Shown in pieces: positions 15,735-24,105 of a stretch of DNA of 26,861 bases. Below the pieces are notes generated by a model. The model was not told the origin of the DNA, did no database searches, and saw nothing but the letters and a program-made list of their open reading frames with translations. Source of the DNA: UBA5177 sp002413265 (GTDB taxonomy: Bacteria > Chloroflexota > UBA5177); contig DAIORV010000019.1 of NCBI GenBank assembly GCA_036752825.1, positions 1 through 26,861 on the forward strand. The letters are read 5' to 3'. Positions within the stretch are counted from its first letter, which is position 1; every line of letters starts with the position of its first letter. The position numbers were made by a program, and so were the translations under genes.

Positions 15735-16241
15735 GTGGCTGACAACATCGATGTAACCATCGAGATCCCGCAGGGCAGCAGAAATAAGTACGAGTACGAT
15801 CACGCCACCGGTCAGATCCGGCTGGACCGTGTGCTCCACTCGTCCGTCCACTACCCCGCGGACTACGGGTTTCTCCCGCACACTCTCTCGAAGGACGGAG
15901 ACCCGTTAGACGTTTTGGTACTCGTGCTCGACCCTACCTTTCCTGGCTGTGTCATTCCGGCTCGTCCCATCGGAGTGCTTCGGATGCACGACGACAAGGG
16001 CGAAGACGAAAAGATCCTTGCAGTGCCGGACGGCGACCCGCGATTCGACGACGTTTTCGACATCGAAGACCTCCATGGGCATTGGCTAAAGGAGATCGAA
16101 CACTTCTTCGCCACCTACAAGCTGCTCGAGGAGAAAGATACCGAGCTCCAGGGATGGGAGGGAGCAGCGGTCGCCGAACGTGTCATCGCGGAGGCCCTCG
16201 CCAACTACCAGAACTCTCAGCAATCGCCCGGTAAGCGTTGA
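15735..16241 (+). CDS. ppa: Inorganic pyrophosphatase (family I)
   Basis: Soluble family I pyrophosphatase, hydrolysing PPi to phosphate to drive biosynthesis. Of 168 residues, the key blocks are VTIEIPQGSRNKYEYD at the N-terminus, the DRVLHSSVHYPADYGFLPHTL segment around residues 30-50, and the metal-binding DGDPLDVLVLV with its acidic triad, followed by DDKGEDEKILAVP and the KEIEHFFATYK helix. All catalytic acidic residues of the signature D-x-D-P-x-D are present. Two GTG starts are possible, 15726 and 15735. I prefer 15735, giving MADNIDV, because GAGTGAG lies just upstream and the residues added by 15726 are not conserved. It follows the DUF512 gene after 45 bases. Confidence 0.96.
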   Translation: MADNIDVTIEIPQGSRNKYEYDHATGQIRLDRVLHSSVHYPADYGFLPHTLSKDGDPLDVLVLVLDPTFPGCVIPARPIGVLRMHDDKGEDEKILAVPDGDPRFDDVFDIEDLHGHWLKEIEHFFATYKLLEEKDTELQGWEGAAVAERVIAEALANYQNSQQSPGKR

Positions 16242-16334
16242 TCGGCACGTTCGGCTGAGTAGCCAACTCTTGACAGTGCTCTAAAGGCTATACTCGCTGC
16301 GTTCGTACAGCCGCCCATTTCGCTAGGAACCCCA

Positions 16335-17183
16335 GTGGAAGAACAGCAGCTTCCTGCCTTTAGCTGGCCGACCAATCCTGAAGAACGGCCTCCCGTCTTT
16401 CCCGTGCCGTGGCAGGAAGTCACGCCGGACTGGGCCTGGGGCGGCAGCACCGGCATGGGAATTAAGGTTTGCATCGTGGACTCGGGAATCGAGGCTGACC
16501 ACCCGGCTATCGACGGAGCGGTTCGCGGCGGCGTAGTCGTCGAGAAGGGTGAGGAAGGCCTGGTGCTTCGTGAAGGCCCGCATGGTGACCTGTTTGGACA
16601 CGCCACTGCCTGTGCCGGCATCATCCACAAAATTGCCCCCTATGCGGAACTCTACAGCGCACGAGTACTCAACGAGAACCTCAAAGGTGGAGGGGACGCG
16701 CTTATCGCCGGCGTGCGATGGGCGGTCGAGAACAAGATGAATGTGATCAATCTGAGCCTCAGCACGCGCAAGCAGGAACACGTAGCAGTGCTCCACGACC
16801 TGGCCGATGCGGCCTACTTTCAGAACACAGTCATGGTCGCATCGGCCAACAACATGCCCGTATACAGCTATCCATGGCTCTTTTCGTCAGTCATCTCGGT
16901 CGCGAGCCATACCGAGCAAGATCCACTCACCTTCTATTACAACCCCGACCCGCCGGTCGAGTTCACGGCTCCCGGCGTCGACATCGAGCTCGCGTGGGCC
17001 GAGAAATCGTATTCGATCGGCACCGGCAACAGCTACGCTACGCCGCACATCGCTGGGGTCGTCGCCCTCATTTTGAGCAAGCATCCTGAGCTGACACCCT
17101 TTCAGCTGAAGACGGTCATGTACTACACGTCGAAGAACGTGCGAGAAGCCTTGCTTGCCGAGAAGGAGCGCGCGGTTGGCTGA
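16335..17183 (+). CDS. Cytosolic subtilisin-like serine protease (S8)
   Basis: A 282-residue S8 peptidase with the complete catalytic set: Asp49 in IVDSGIEADHP, His89 in GHATACAGI, an oxyanion Asn in ASANN (about 172) and Ser233 in GTGNSYATPHIAG. There is neither a signal peptide nor the usual inhibitory propeptide; the catalytic domain begins after about 40 residues, so the enzyme should act inside the cell on a specific partner. The GTG at 16335 has AGGA six bases upstream. Its 3' end overlaps the following GAF gene by 8 bases, so the two are translationally coupled. Intracellular subtilases of this type sometimes process peptides, but no substrate is evident here. Confidence 0.93.
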   Translation: MEEQQLPAFSWPTNPEERPPVFPVPWQEVTPDWAWGGSTGMGIKVCIVDSGIEADHPAIDGAVRGGVVVEKGEEGLVLREGPHGDLFGHATACAGIIHKIAPYAELYSARVLNENLKGGGDALIAGVRWAVENKMNVINLSLSTRKQEHVAVLHDLADAAYFQNTVMVASANNMPVYSYPWLFSSVISVASHTEQDPLTFYYNPDPPVEFTAPGVDIELAWAEKSYSIGTGNSYATPHIAGVVALILSKHPELTPFQLKTVMYYTSKNVREALLAEKERAVG

Positions 17184-18015
17184 AGAACAGGACATGCAGC
17201 GCGAGCTGGAAGACGCGAGGGCCACGATCGCGGCCCAGGCGGTGCAGATCCATCGTCTGGAGCTGGAAGCCTCGCAGGCAAGTGGAGCTGACGCGCTGCG
17301 AGAAATCCTCGAGCTTTCTGATGTCGTCGGAACAACCGTAGGAGAAGCGCCGTTTCGCGCTCTGCTCGAAGGTATTCTGGTTGCCGCTCGCCGTCTGTTC
17401 AACGCGGAAGCCGGCTCGATCTTGTTGCTCGACGCCGAAGCCAACGAACTGGTCTTCGAGGCCGCCTCAGGGGGGGCAGACGTGCTGGGCTTGCGGATTC
17501 CAGCCCACCAGGGCATCGCCGGATGGGTCGTGATGACCGGCGAGCCCATCGCTTCGTCAGACGTGCGTCGCGACCCCCGCTGGGCAAAGGACTTCGCACA
17601 GTCGGTCGGATACATCCCTCAGTCAATACTGGCGGTGCCCATGATCGTGGGAGAAGACGTCGTCGGGGTGCTCGAAGTGCTGGATAAGCATGCGGGTGCT
17701 TCGTTCGGGCTGAACGACATGGAGCTGCTGGGGCTCTTTGCGCAGCCCGCTGCTATCGCCGTGGAACAAGCGCAGAAGGTCACCAGCATCGGGAAACTTC
17801 TAGTCTCGGAGCTTGGCAGGCTGGCGGCGGAACGAGGCTCGAGCACGATCACCGCGGCTGTAGACACCGCGTTGGCTCAGGGCGTAACCAGCCCCGACGC
17901 CACGCTTGAGCTGGCACGTCTCGTACATCGCCTGAGCCGCAAGGGGGAACGAGCAAGAACGCTGGCCACGGACATCCTTATAGCGGTTGAGCGTTACGCG
18001 AACCCCAGCTCCTGA
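17176..18015 (+). CDS. GAF-domain sensor protein with N-terminal coiled coil
   Basis: A 279-residue soluble protein. Residues about 1-35 form a coiled coil (EEQDMQRELEDARATIAAQ). A GAF domain covers roughly 60-215: ARRLFNAEAGSILLLDAEANEL, the HQGIAGWVVMTGEP segment, DVRRDPRWAKDF and SILAVPMIVGEDVVGVLEVLD. The C-terminal 70 residues are helical with no known output domain. GAF domains bind small ligands such as cyclic nucleotides or haem. The TTG start at 17176 has AAGGAG seven bases upstream and overlaps the protease stop, so sensor and protease are probably made together, and the GAF protein may control the protease. Its last 38 bases overlap the minus-strand MFS gene end to end. Confidence 0.9.
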   Translation: MAEEQDMQRELEDARATIAAQAVQIHRLELEASQASGADALREILELSDVVGTTVGEAPFRALLEGILVAARRLFNAEAGSILLLDAEANELVFEAASGGADVLGLRIPAHQGIAGWVVMTGEPIASSDVRRDPRWAKDFAQSVGYIPQSILAVPMIVGEDVVGVLEVLDKHAGASFGLNDMELLGLFAQPAAIAVEQAQKVTSIGKLLVSELGRLAAERGSSTITAAVDTALAQGVTSPDATLELARLVHRLSRKGERARTLATDILIAVERYANPSS

Positions 18016-19726
18016 GGTGGCGAGACCGGTCGGCTTGTATTGCGGCCGGGCCGCCTCCTAGCTCAACCGATCGGGCAAGCGTCAATCTGAAATTGCGGTT
18101 TTGCTCTTGCCGCGCAGACGCCGTTTCGAGCAGCGATCGCGAAAGCTCGGCAGTGCGTGACCGTAGCTCCTCGAAGTCTTCACGACTCATGGAATAGACC
18201 GTGAGGTCATCCGCGGCTCGCACCGTCGCCGTGCGCGGCACGTTTTCGAGAAGCGCGATCTCTCCAAAGAAATCGCCCTTGCTCAGTCGCACTTCTAGCG
18301 TGCCTCCCTCCGAGGCCATCTCGACCCGAGCCGTTCCCTTCGCAATGATGTAAAAGGTATCGCCCTCGTCTCCCTGACGAATGATGACGCTTCCCGGGCG
18401 GAATTGTTCACGAACCATGCGTCGCACCCCCCACTCTCGAACGCCGGCCGGCACGTCCTGGAAGGCTGGGACACGCGCAAGGCGTTCGGCATCCGGCTCC
18501 CCTTGGGACTGGCGGCGCAAATTGACCCAGGCGATCCCAGTCACCGCCAGTATCCCGACGCCAAAGCTGAGGATCGCTATGGTGAGGCCGATAGTGGCCG
18601 CCAGGAGCCCGCTAACCAGATTGCCGAACAGCATGACATTGAAGAAGAGCGTGTCCATAGACCCGGCCGCTCGACCGATCATGTTCTCCGGAACTGACTG
18701 TTGCAGCAGCGTCTCGTAGGCCGTGTACTCAAGTGTTTCGGCAAGGCCAAGCACGATCAAGCAGGCGATAGCAGCGGCAGCTACATGAATCACTCCGAAC
18801 ACGATCATCGCGGCGCCGAGTATGCCTACGCCGACTGCCAGCAGCGTGTCGAGCCGCACGTTGTTGCCCACCGTGGCCGCGACCAGACCGCCGATCACGG
18901 CGCCCACGCCGAGAGCCGCGGACAGGTAGCCGACCCCGGCGCCACCCAGATGCAGCGCCTCCTGCGCGTACGGCACGATCCAAAACCAGAATCGCTCCGG
19001 ATGTCACCTCCGGAAGCGCCATCACCGATGCCGCGAAGACCAGCAGGGGACGGCGAGCCAAAAGACGAAAGCCGCCCAGAAAGCTTCCCCCGACCTCCTC
19101 TTCCTCGTCTTCGTCCTCGCTGTGCTCAGTCTCGCCGGGGCTAGTCGGAACGAGTTGGATCAGCATGAGTGAGAGGGCCGACACGCCGAAGCTCGCGGCA
19201 TCGCCCAGCAGCAGCCAGGTGGTCAGTCCCGCGCCCGCCAGAACCCCTCCGATGGCGCTCCCGACAATGGAGGCAATGGAGCTAATCTCTCCGATGACGG
19301 CATTGGCGGCCATGTGCTGATCTTTGTCATCATCCAGCTGTGGCACGAGACCAACACTCGCTGGATTGAACAGCGACGAGAAACCGGAAACCAAGAAAAT
19401 GAGCGGGTAGAGCAGCCCCATGTTGCCGGTCGCGCGACCAGCGCCATAACCGCTACCAGCACGAGCCGGCCCACGTCGGCGATTATCATCGCCCGCCGGT
19501 AGCCGAGTCGATCCGCCAGGGCGCCCACGGGAGAGCCAAGAACCAGCGGCGGCGCCAGACGAACGATCCAGAACGCACTGACCGCAAGGCTGCTCTGATG
19601 CGCATACGCAAAGATCGCAATGCTGAGAGCGACCTGATAGACGAAATCTCCGCCGGCGGAGACCAGGCGTCCGGCGAGAAGAACCCTTAGATTTCGGCTT
19701 CGCGCGACCTCGAAGAGGTCCTTCAC
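17978..19726 (-). pseudogene. MFS transporter with C-terminal cyclic-nucleotide-binding domain, interrupted by two frameshifts
   Basis: Three consecutive minus-strand frames form one protein of about 580 residues. Frame one (GTG at 19726, with AGGAG upstream) carries the MFS start, including PVGALADRLGYRRAM. Near 19433-19440 the frame shifts and continues with NMGLLYPLIFLVSGFSS and FNPASVGLVPQL. Near 18990-18998 it shifts again to FWFWIVPYAQEAL, the remaining membrane helices and then a Crp-type domain: SVIIRQGDEGDTFYIIAKG, GDFFGEIALLENVPRTATV. The phosphate-binding GE-L and R-TA residues of cNMP domains are kept. The intact form would be a transporter gated by a cyclic nucleotide. Each shift is a one-base indel, so sequence error is possible, as is recent decay. 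A Crp/Fnr gene is divergent. Confidence 0.85.
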
Positions 19727-19789
19727 CCCGCTGCACTCCTCATCCCTCGGTGGGCTCGCCGTTGCCCATCCTACCGGCTAGACCGGCCG

Positions 19790-19818
19790 TTGCACTTTCA
19801 AGAATGCTGTGGTACGGT
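19790..19818 (+). promoter_or_regulatory. Promoter of the Crp/Fnr gene
   Basis: TTGCAC (19790-19795) and TACGGT (19813-19818) are 17 bases apart. A palindrome, CGGT-ctg-ACCG (19815-19825), overlaps the -10 element and the expected start, a natural place for a repressor. Confidence 0.6.
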
Positions 19819-19853
19819 CTGACCGAACAGTTATCGGGAACCCGGAGGGTCTA

Positions 19854-20564
19854 ATGGTCACCGCGCCAACTGTGGTCGATTCTCTACGCGAGGTCGCTCT
19901 GTTTCGTGACCTTTCCGAGGCCGAACTGGACATGCTCGCTCGTCAGGTTGTGCAGCGTCGGTACGGCAGGAACGAGCTCATCTTCTCGCAAGCCGATCGT
20001 GGAGACGGCCTGTACATCGTCGTCTCGGGGCACGTCAGCATCGGCCGGCAGAACCCCGAGGGTGATGAGCTGATCTTCGCGATGTACGAGCCCGGAGAAT
20101 ACTTCGGCGAGCTGGCGCTGTTCGATGAAGAGCCCAGAGCGGCAGGCGCCACGTCGGTTGAAGACTGCTCACTTCTATTTCTATCGAGAGCTGCTTTCCG
20201 GGACTTCATCGACTCGCATCCGAAAGCACTGTGGACCTGTCTGGAAATTGTAGTCGCTCAGGTCCGCCGCTGCACCGATCTGGCGGACGAAATCGCTCTG
20301 CTCGACGTAAGAAGCCGGTTGGCCAGACGCCTACTGCGCCTGGCCCGAGAGGGCATGATCGTGAGCGGCGAGGGAATGGCAGACGATAGCGGGGCCTTTC
20401 GCATAACCCAGCAGCAGCTGGCCAACATGACCGGCGCCACCCGCGAAAGCGTGAACAAGCACCTTAACGCCTTCGTGGACGAGGGCATGATCCGGCTGGA
20501 ACGCGGCCGCATCCATATCCTGAGTACCGACCGGCTAGGGGAAGCGAGCATTGGCCGGGAATGA
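19854..20564 (+). CDS. Crp/Fnr-family transcriptional regulator
   Basis: A 236-residue regulator with an N-terminal cyclic-nucleotide-binding-type beta barrel (ELIFSQADRGDGLYIVVSG, then EYFGELALFDEEPRAAGATS), a long dimerisation helix and a C-terminal winged helix with ITQQQLANMTGATRESVNKHL as the recognition region. The FGELALFDEEPRAA segment resembles the phosphate-binding cassette of cAMP-binding members, so cAMP or another nucleotide is a plausible effector. There are no Fnr-type clustered N-terminal cysteines. The start at 19854 is preceded by GGAGGG four bases upstream. It is divergent from the MFS-cNMP-domain gene, so both may respond to the same signal. Confidence 0.93.
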   Translation: MVTAPTVVDSLREVALFRDLSEAELDMLARQVVQRRYGRNELIFSQADRGDGLYIVVSGHVSIGRQNPEGDELIFAMYEPGEYFGELALFDEEPRAAGATSVEDCSLLFLSRAAFRDFIDSHPKALWTCLEIVVAQVRRCTDLADEIALLDVRSRLARRLLRLAREGMIVSGEGMADDSGAFRITQQQLANMTGATRESVNKHLNAFVDEGMIRLERGRIHILSTDRLGEASIGRE

Positions 20565-20667
20565 CCGGAACGTGTGATGCAGTTCATAGCCACCGTGGGA
20601 GTAGCATTGGTAGAGTGACCCACGAACGACCAATCAGTAACAGTAGAGAGTCTCCAACGAGCGCATC

Positions 20668-20880
20668 GTGACCGACGAAGAGAATAAAGGGAAAGTGGCC
20701 GACGTAGAGGGCCGCCGCCTCAAACCGAGCAACAACGCGATTGATGCGGTTATGGACGAGGACGAAGGCGAGGTTGAAGGGCATCGATTGGTTCAAACCG
20801 TCGACATCGACTCGGACGACAAGCGAACCGAAGAGGACGACGACGTTGAGGGACATCGCCTCCACCACGGACACCACTAA
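20668..20880 (+). CDS. Small acidic protein with three VEGxRL repeats
   Basis: I do not recognise the family. This 70-residue, strongly acidic protein carries three related motifs, DVEGRRL at residue 12, EVEGHRL at 35 and DVEGHRL at 59, spaced 23-24 residues apart and separated by Asp/Glu-rich linkers. The tail, HRLHHGHH, is His-rich and could bind Zn, Ni or Cu. There is no signal peptide or membrane helix. The GTG start at 20668 has only a weak ribosome site. A strong terminator follows, so this is a genuine transcription unit, possibly read through from the Crp/Fnr gene. A precursor peptide or metal-handling role is possible but not shown. Confidence 0.7.
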   Translation: MTDEENKGKVADVEGRRLKPSNNAIDAVMDEDEGEVEGHRLVQTVDIDSDDKRTEEDDDVEGHRLHHGHH

Positions 20881-20933
20881 AGCGCTACTGTTTTTGCCGC
20901 GCGGGAAGGGATAACGCGGCATTGCTGATGGGA

Positions 20934-20967
20934 AACGAGGCCGATTGCAACGGTCTCGTTTTTCTTT
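20934..20967 (+). terminator. Rho-independent terminator after the VEGxRL gene
   Basis: AACGAGGCCG (20934-20943) pairs with CGGTCTCGTT (20951-20960), a 10-bp stem with one G-U pair and a 7-base loop, followed by TTTCTTT. On the opposite strand it could also help to end recJ transcripts, but with a weaker T-run. Confidence 0.85.
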
Positions 20968-22720
20968 ATTCGGCGATTCGCCAATCCCGAATCTGAGTCT
21001 CCACCGCCAGAGTGCCCTTCCACTCGTTCAACGAAACGTGGAAAAGGACATCCATAGCGGTGTCGAGCGGGAGCTCCAAAAACTCCGACGGGGCGTTGAA
21101 GAACATGCCGCCTGCGAAAGCATTCGACTGCGAAAGGCGCACCCTCACGTGCTTATCCCCGACGGTCGGTTGCTTGCCCCTCAGTACTACGTTGCGAGCC
21201 AGAAAGAGCGGTTCGGCGAACTCCATGCCGAATGGCGCCAACGAGTGAATGAGCTTGCCGGCGTGAAAGTTCAGCTGACGGAGAGAGACTTCGGCGTCGA
21301 CCTCCAGAACCGCGCCGAGCGCGTCAATCTCTATTCTGCCGGCCTGATCCGCAAGGATTACCTGCGTCTCGGACCAACGGTCCGCTTGCACTCGGAAGCC
21401 GCCGGCGCGCGAATGTCCGCCGTAGCCGTCGAACAGACCTCCAGGGCGTGACGCCTCACACCACTCCAGGATCTCGTCGATACGCGCTCCCGCTGCGCCC
21501 CGCGCCGAGGCGATCACCAATTCTCCGTCGCGGGTCGCGACGAACGCCGGCAAACCGTACACGTCGACCAGCTTCGAGGCGAGCAGGCCCGAGATTCCCG
21601 CGGGCCAGTCGCCGAGAGTAACCAGGATTGGTGAGCGCTCTCCGGCAACCACCGCCTCGGCCAGGGCCAAGGGGTCGCCGAATTCTTCAAGAAGCATGGC
21701 TAGCATGGTATCGACCAATGCTTGCCGCTGCCGGTTCAGGTCGCTTAGCCGCTCCGCAAGGCGATCGGCCTCCGTGGCATCCGTCGCGGTCAGCAGCTCG
21801 TAGGCAAGCTGAGGCGATGCCATTCGATTTGCCGCATTGATTCGCGGAGCGAGATAGTAGCCGATCGAAATGGGGTCTATTCGGCTGGGATCAACCTCCG
21901 CCGCGCGAAAGAGCGCTCGAAGTCCCGGACGGCGAGTCTCCCGTAAGCGCTCTATTCCCGAGATCACCAGGGATCGATTTTCGTCTCGCAGGGGCACGAC
22001 GTCAGCCACCGTACCCATGGCGACAAGGTCGAGAAGGTCTGAAGGGTCTAGTGCCCCCGGCAGTCGAGTCGCAAGGGCTTGGGCCAGCTTGTACACGACC
22101 CCGGCGCCGCAAAGAGACCGAAACGGGTACTCGGAGTGCAGTCTGGTCGGGGCGACGACCAGGCAGTCCGGAAGGCTTCCATCGGGACGGGGCTCGTGAT
22201 GATCGGTGATGATCACATCGAGGCCTAGCCCCTTTGCCACGATCACCTCTTCAATGGCCGTGATGCCGCAATCCGCGGTTACAACCAGAGACACGCCCCT
22301 GCCCTGCAACATCGCCAGGGTCTCGGGATGAAGACCGTGGCCGTCGACGCGTTCAGGAATGTGGACGATGGGATCGAGGCCGAGGGATGTCAGAGTTTCC
22401 TGAAGCACGGCGGCGGAGGTTATTCCGTCGCAATCGAAGTCGCCGTAGACGGCCACCTTCTCGCCCTGCTGTCGAGCTAGAGCTATTCGACTAACCGCAG
22501 CTTCCATGTCGGGCATGAGAAATGGGTCGTGCGAAACAGGTTTCGCCTCAAAAAAGCCCTGAATGTCCTCAAGCGAGCGGAACCCTCGGCAGTAGAGCAG
22601 ATGCGCCGCCATGACGCTCCTGTCTCCTAACTCCCGTCGAATCTCATCGGGTAGGCGCGGCTGAATCTGCCACCTCGCGCGGTGACCTCGCAGCTCGGGT
22701 TCCGTGGGTGTTTCGATCAT
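20966..22720 (-). CDS. recJ: Single-stranded-DNA-specific exonuclease RecJ
   Basis: RecJ degrades single-stranded DNA 5' to 3' in RecFOR recombination, base excision and mismatch repair. The 584-residue protein has the DHH-family motifs: VYGDFDCDGITSA (motif I), VTADCGI, ITDHHEPRPDG (the DHH motif), then LDLVAMGTVADVVPL and APRINAANRM. The DHHA1 domain holds FDGYGGHSRAGGF, and an OB-like domain follows. All metal-ligand motifs are intact and the length is normal. The ATG at 22720 has GGGAG 11 bases upstream; a longer start at 22762 would add 14 unconserved residues. It is transcribed alone and diverges from the DUF2089 operon. Confidence 0.97.
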   Translation of the reverse strand: MIETPTEPELRGHRARWQIQPRLPDEIRRELGDRSVMAAHLLYCRGFRSLEDIQGFFEAKPVSHDPFLMPDMEAAVSRIALARQQGEKVAVYGDFDCDGITSAAVLQETLTSLGLDPIVHIPERVDGHGLHPETLAMLQGRGVSLVVTADCGITAIEEVIVAKGLGLDVIITDHHEPRPDGSLPDCLVVAPTRLHSEYPFRSLCGAGVVYKLAQALATRLPGALDPSDLLDLVAMGTVADVVPLRDENRSLVISGIERLRETRRPGLRALFRAAEVDPSRIDPISIGYYLAPRINAANRMASPQLAYELLTATDATEADRLAERLSDLNRQRQALVDTMLAMLLEEFGDPLALAEAVVAGERSPILVTLGDWPAGISGLLASKLVDVYGLPAFVATRDGELVIASARGAAGARIDEILEWCEASRPGGLFDGYGGHSRAGGFRVQADRWSETQVILADQAGRIEIDALGAVLEVDAEVSLRQLNFHAGKLIHSLAPFGMEFAEPLFLARNVVLRGKQPTVGDKHVRVRLSQSNAFAGGMFFNAPSEFLELPLDTAMDVLFHVSLNEWKGTLAVETQIRDWRIAE

Positions 22721-22803
22721 GTGAAAGATGCTCCCAAAGAGTGGGTGGCGCAGAGCACACAAGGATACCCCGACCCAAAGTCGAGCTCATTCCTAATTTG
22801 TGC

Positions 22804-22832
22804 TTGCATTTTCTTCATATCCATTTTATGAT
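22804..22832 (+). promoter_or_regulatory. Promoter of the DUF2089-DUF4097 operon
   Basis: TTGCAT (22804-22809) and TATGAT (22827-22832) are separated by 17 bases in an AT-rich stretch that contrasts with the surrounding sequence. The GATTG pentamer is repeated at 22830 and 22843, just downstream of or overlapping the -10, and could be an operator. Confidence 0.7.
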
Positions 22833-22859
22833 TGTTGAAATACGATTGAAGGGAGAAGC

Positions 22860-23258
22860 ATGCATCCAGTCATTGGGCGCTGCCCCATCTGTCAGCACGA
22901 GTTGGCGGTAACCAGGCTGCACTGCCGCAGCTGCGGCACAAGCATCGAGGGCGATTTCCACCTCGGCCCCCTGCAGCGACTTAGTCGCGAACAGATTCGC
23001 TTCGTAGAAGCGCTGATCCTCGCGCGGGGGAGCATGAAGGACGTGGGGGCGGAACTCGGCATGAGCTATCCCACTGTAAACAGCCGCTTGAATGACATCC
23101 TCATAGCCCTCGGACACGGCGATCGAGTGAAGGTCAGCGAGACCTCGGAGGGCAATCCCGCGGTCTCGCCGGAGAGACGTCGCGAAATTCTTACCCAGGT
23201 CCGCGAGGGCAAGGTTTCAGCTGCCGAAGCTGAGGCGCTGCTCCGCGGCGAGAAATAG
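22860..23258 (+). CDS. DUF2089 zinc-ribbon/helix-turn-helix protein
   Basis: A 132-residue protein of the DUF2089 family. It starts with a zinc ribbon (CPICQHE with CRSCGTS about 15 residues later) followed by a sigma-like helix-turn-helix (LSREQIRFVEALILARGSM, then VGAELGMSYPTVNSRL). The C-terminal helix pair, REILTQVREGKVSAAEAEALL, resembles a SHOCT-like short bundle. It is probably a transcription regulator of its own operon, which encodes two DUF4097 proteins. GAAGGGAG lies a few bases upstream of the ATG, and a strong promoter precedes it. Confidence 0.9.
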   Translation: MHPVIGRCPICQHELAVTRLHCRSCGTSIEGDFHLGPLQRLSREQIRFVEALILARGSMKDVGAELGMSYPTVNSRLNDILIALGHGDRVKVSETSEGNPAVSPERRREILTQVREGKVSAAEAEALLRGEK

Positions 23259-23276
23259 CGAAGGGAGGGTCAAAGA

Positions 23277-24095
23277 ATGACAACGGCAGTAGAGGAAATC
23301 GTTGAGGCCCGCTTCCAGGTATCGGAAGGCGCCGAGCTCGAGCTACACAACGTGGCGGGGCGGATCACTATTCGCACGCACTCGGAGCCGGCCATCGCCA
23401 TGCGAGCGCGCAAGCACGGCGACGAGCACTCGGTGGCTAATACCCGAATAGAATCCGATCAGCTGGGAAAACAGGTCGTGATCAGGACGACCCAGCAGAA
23501 CGATATCTCGATTTCAGATCGCAATCGCGGAAATTCTCTGTGCGCGGTCGACTACGACCTGCTGGTGCCGCGGGGCTGCTCGTTTGACATTGATTCAGTC
23601 AGTGCGGGCATCGATGTAGAAGGAACTGACGGCTCGGCTCGGCTGAACAGTGTGAACGGCGAGCTTCATCTTCGAGGCGCGCGCGGCGACATCAGTTTGA
23701 AGAGCGTTAGCGGCTCGATCACGGCTATTGGCCTCGAAGGCGAGCTTGCCGCTTCATCGACGAGCGGCGAAGTATCTGTTCTCGACTCGAACCTTCGCCG
23801 CTTCACTCTCAACACGGTCAGCGGATACATGACGGTGGACACGCCACTGACCGCCGGTGAGAGCTACCGGATCAGCACGGTCAGCGGCAACCTGAAGCTG
23901 AGAGTGCCGGCAGAAACCGGGGCAAAGGTAAGTCTGAGCTCGGTCAGCGGGTCAATTCGAGCAGACGGCGCCATCAAGGAAACCAGCGGCCCAGGGCACA
24001 GAAGCTGGAGCGGCACCATCGGAGACGGCGGAGCCGACCTCAGCATGAATTCGGTCAGCGGCAGCATGACCATCGTGACCAACGAAGCTGTGTAG
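23277..24095 (+). CDS. DUF4097 beta-repeat (adhesin-like) protein
   Basis: A 272-residue protein made of beta-strand repeats of the DUF4097 family. A repeated core reads SVSG or SVNG about every 20 residues (for example LNSVNGELHL, LKSVSGSITA, LSSVSGSIRA, MNSVSGSMTI), building a right-handed beta solenoid-like sheet. No signal peptide or membrane helix is present, so it is probably cytosolic or held by its operon partners; its molecular role is unknown. GGGAGGG lies upstream of the ATG. It follows DUF2089 after 18 bases and precedes the second DUF4097 gene by 10. Confidence 0.9.
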   Translation: MTTAVEEIVEARFQVSEGAELELHNVAGRITIRTHSEPAIAMRARKHGDEHSVANTRIESDQLGKQVVIRTTQQNDISISDRNRGNSLCAVDYDLLVPRGCSFDIDSVSAGIDVEGTDGSARLNSVNGELHLRGARGDISLKSVSGSITAIGLEGELAASSTSGEVSVLDSNLRRFTLNTVSGYMTVDTPLTAGESYRISTVSGNLKLRVPAETGAKVSLSSVSGSIRADGAIKETSGPGHRSWSGTIGDGGADLSMNSVSGSMTIVTNEAV

Positions 24096-24105
24096 GAGGA
24101 ACTCC

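Noticed and set aside
16270..16294. TTGACA ... TATACT promoter upstream of the subtilase
   Set aside because: Both hexamers are good but only 13 bases apart, too short for normal sigma-70 use. TATACT alone may still act as a -10 element.
20896..20920. GCCGCG/CGCGGC hairpin as a terminator
   Set aside because: No T-run follows on the plus strand, and on the minus strand it is followed by A residues. The true terminator is at 20934-20967.
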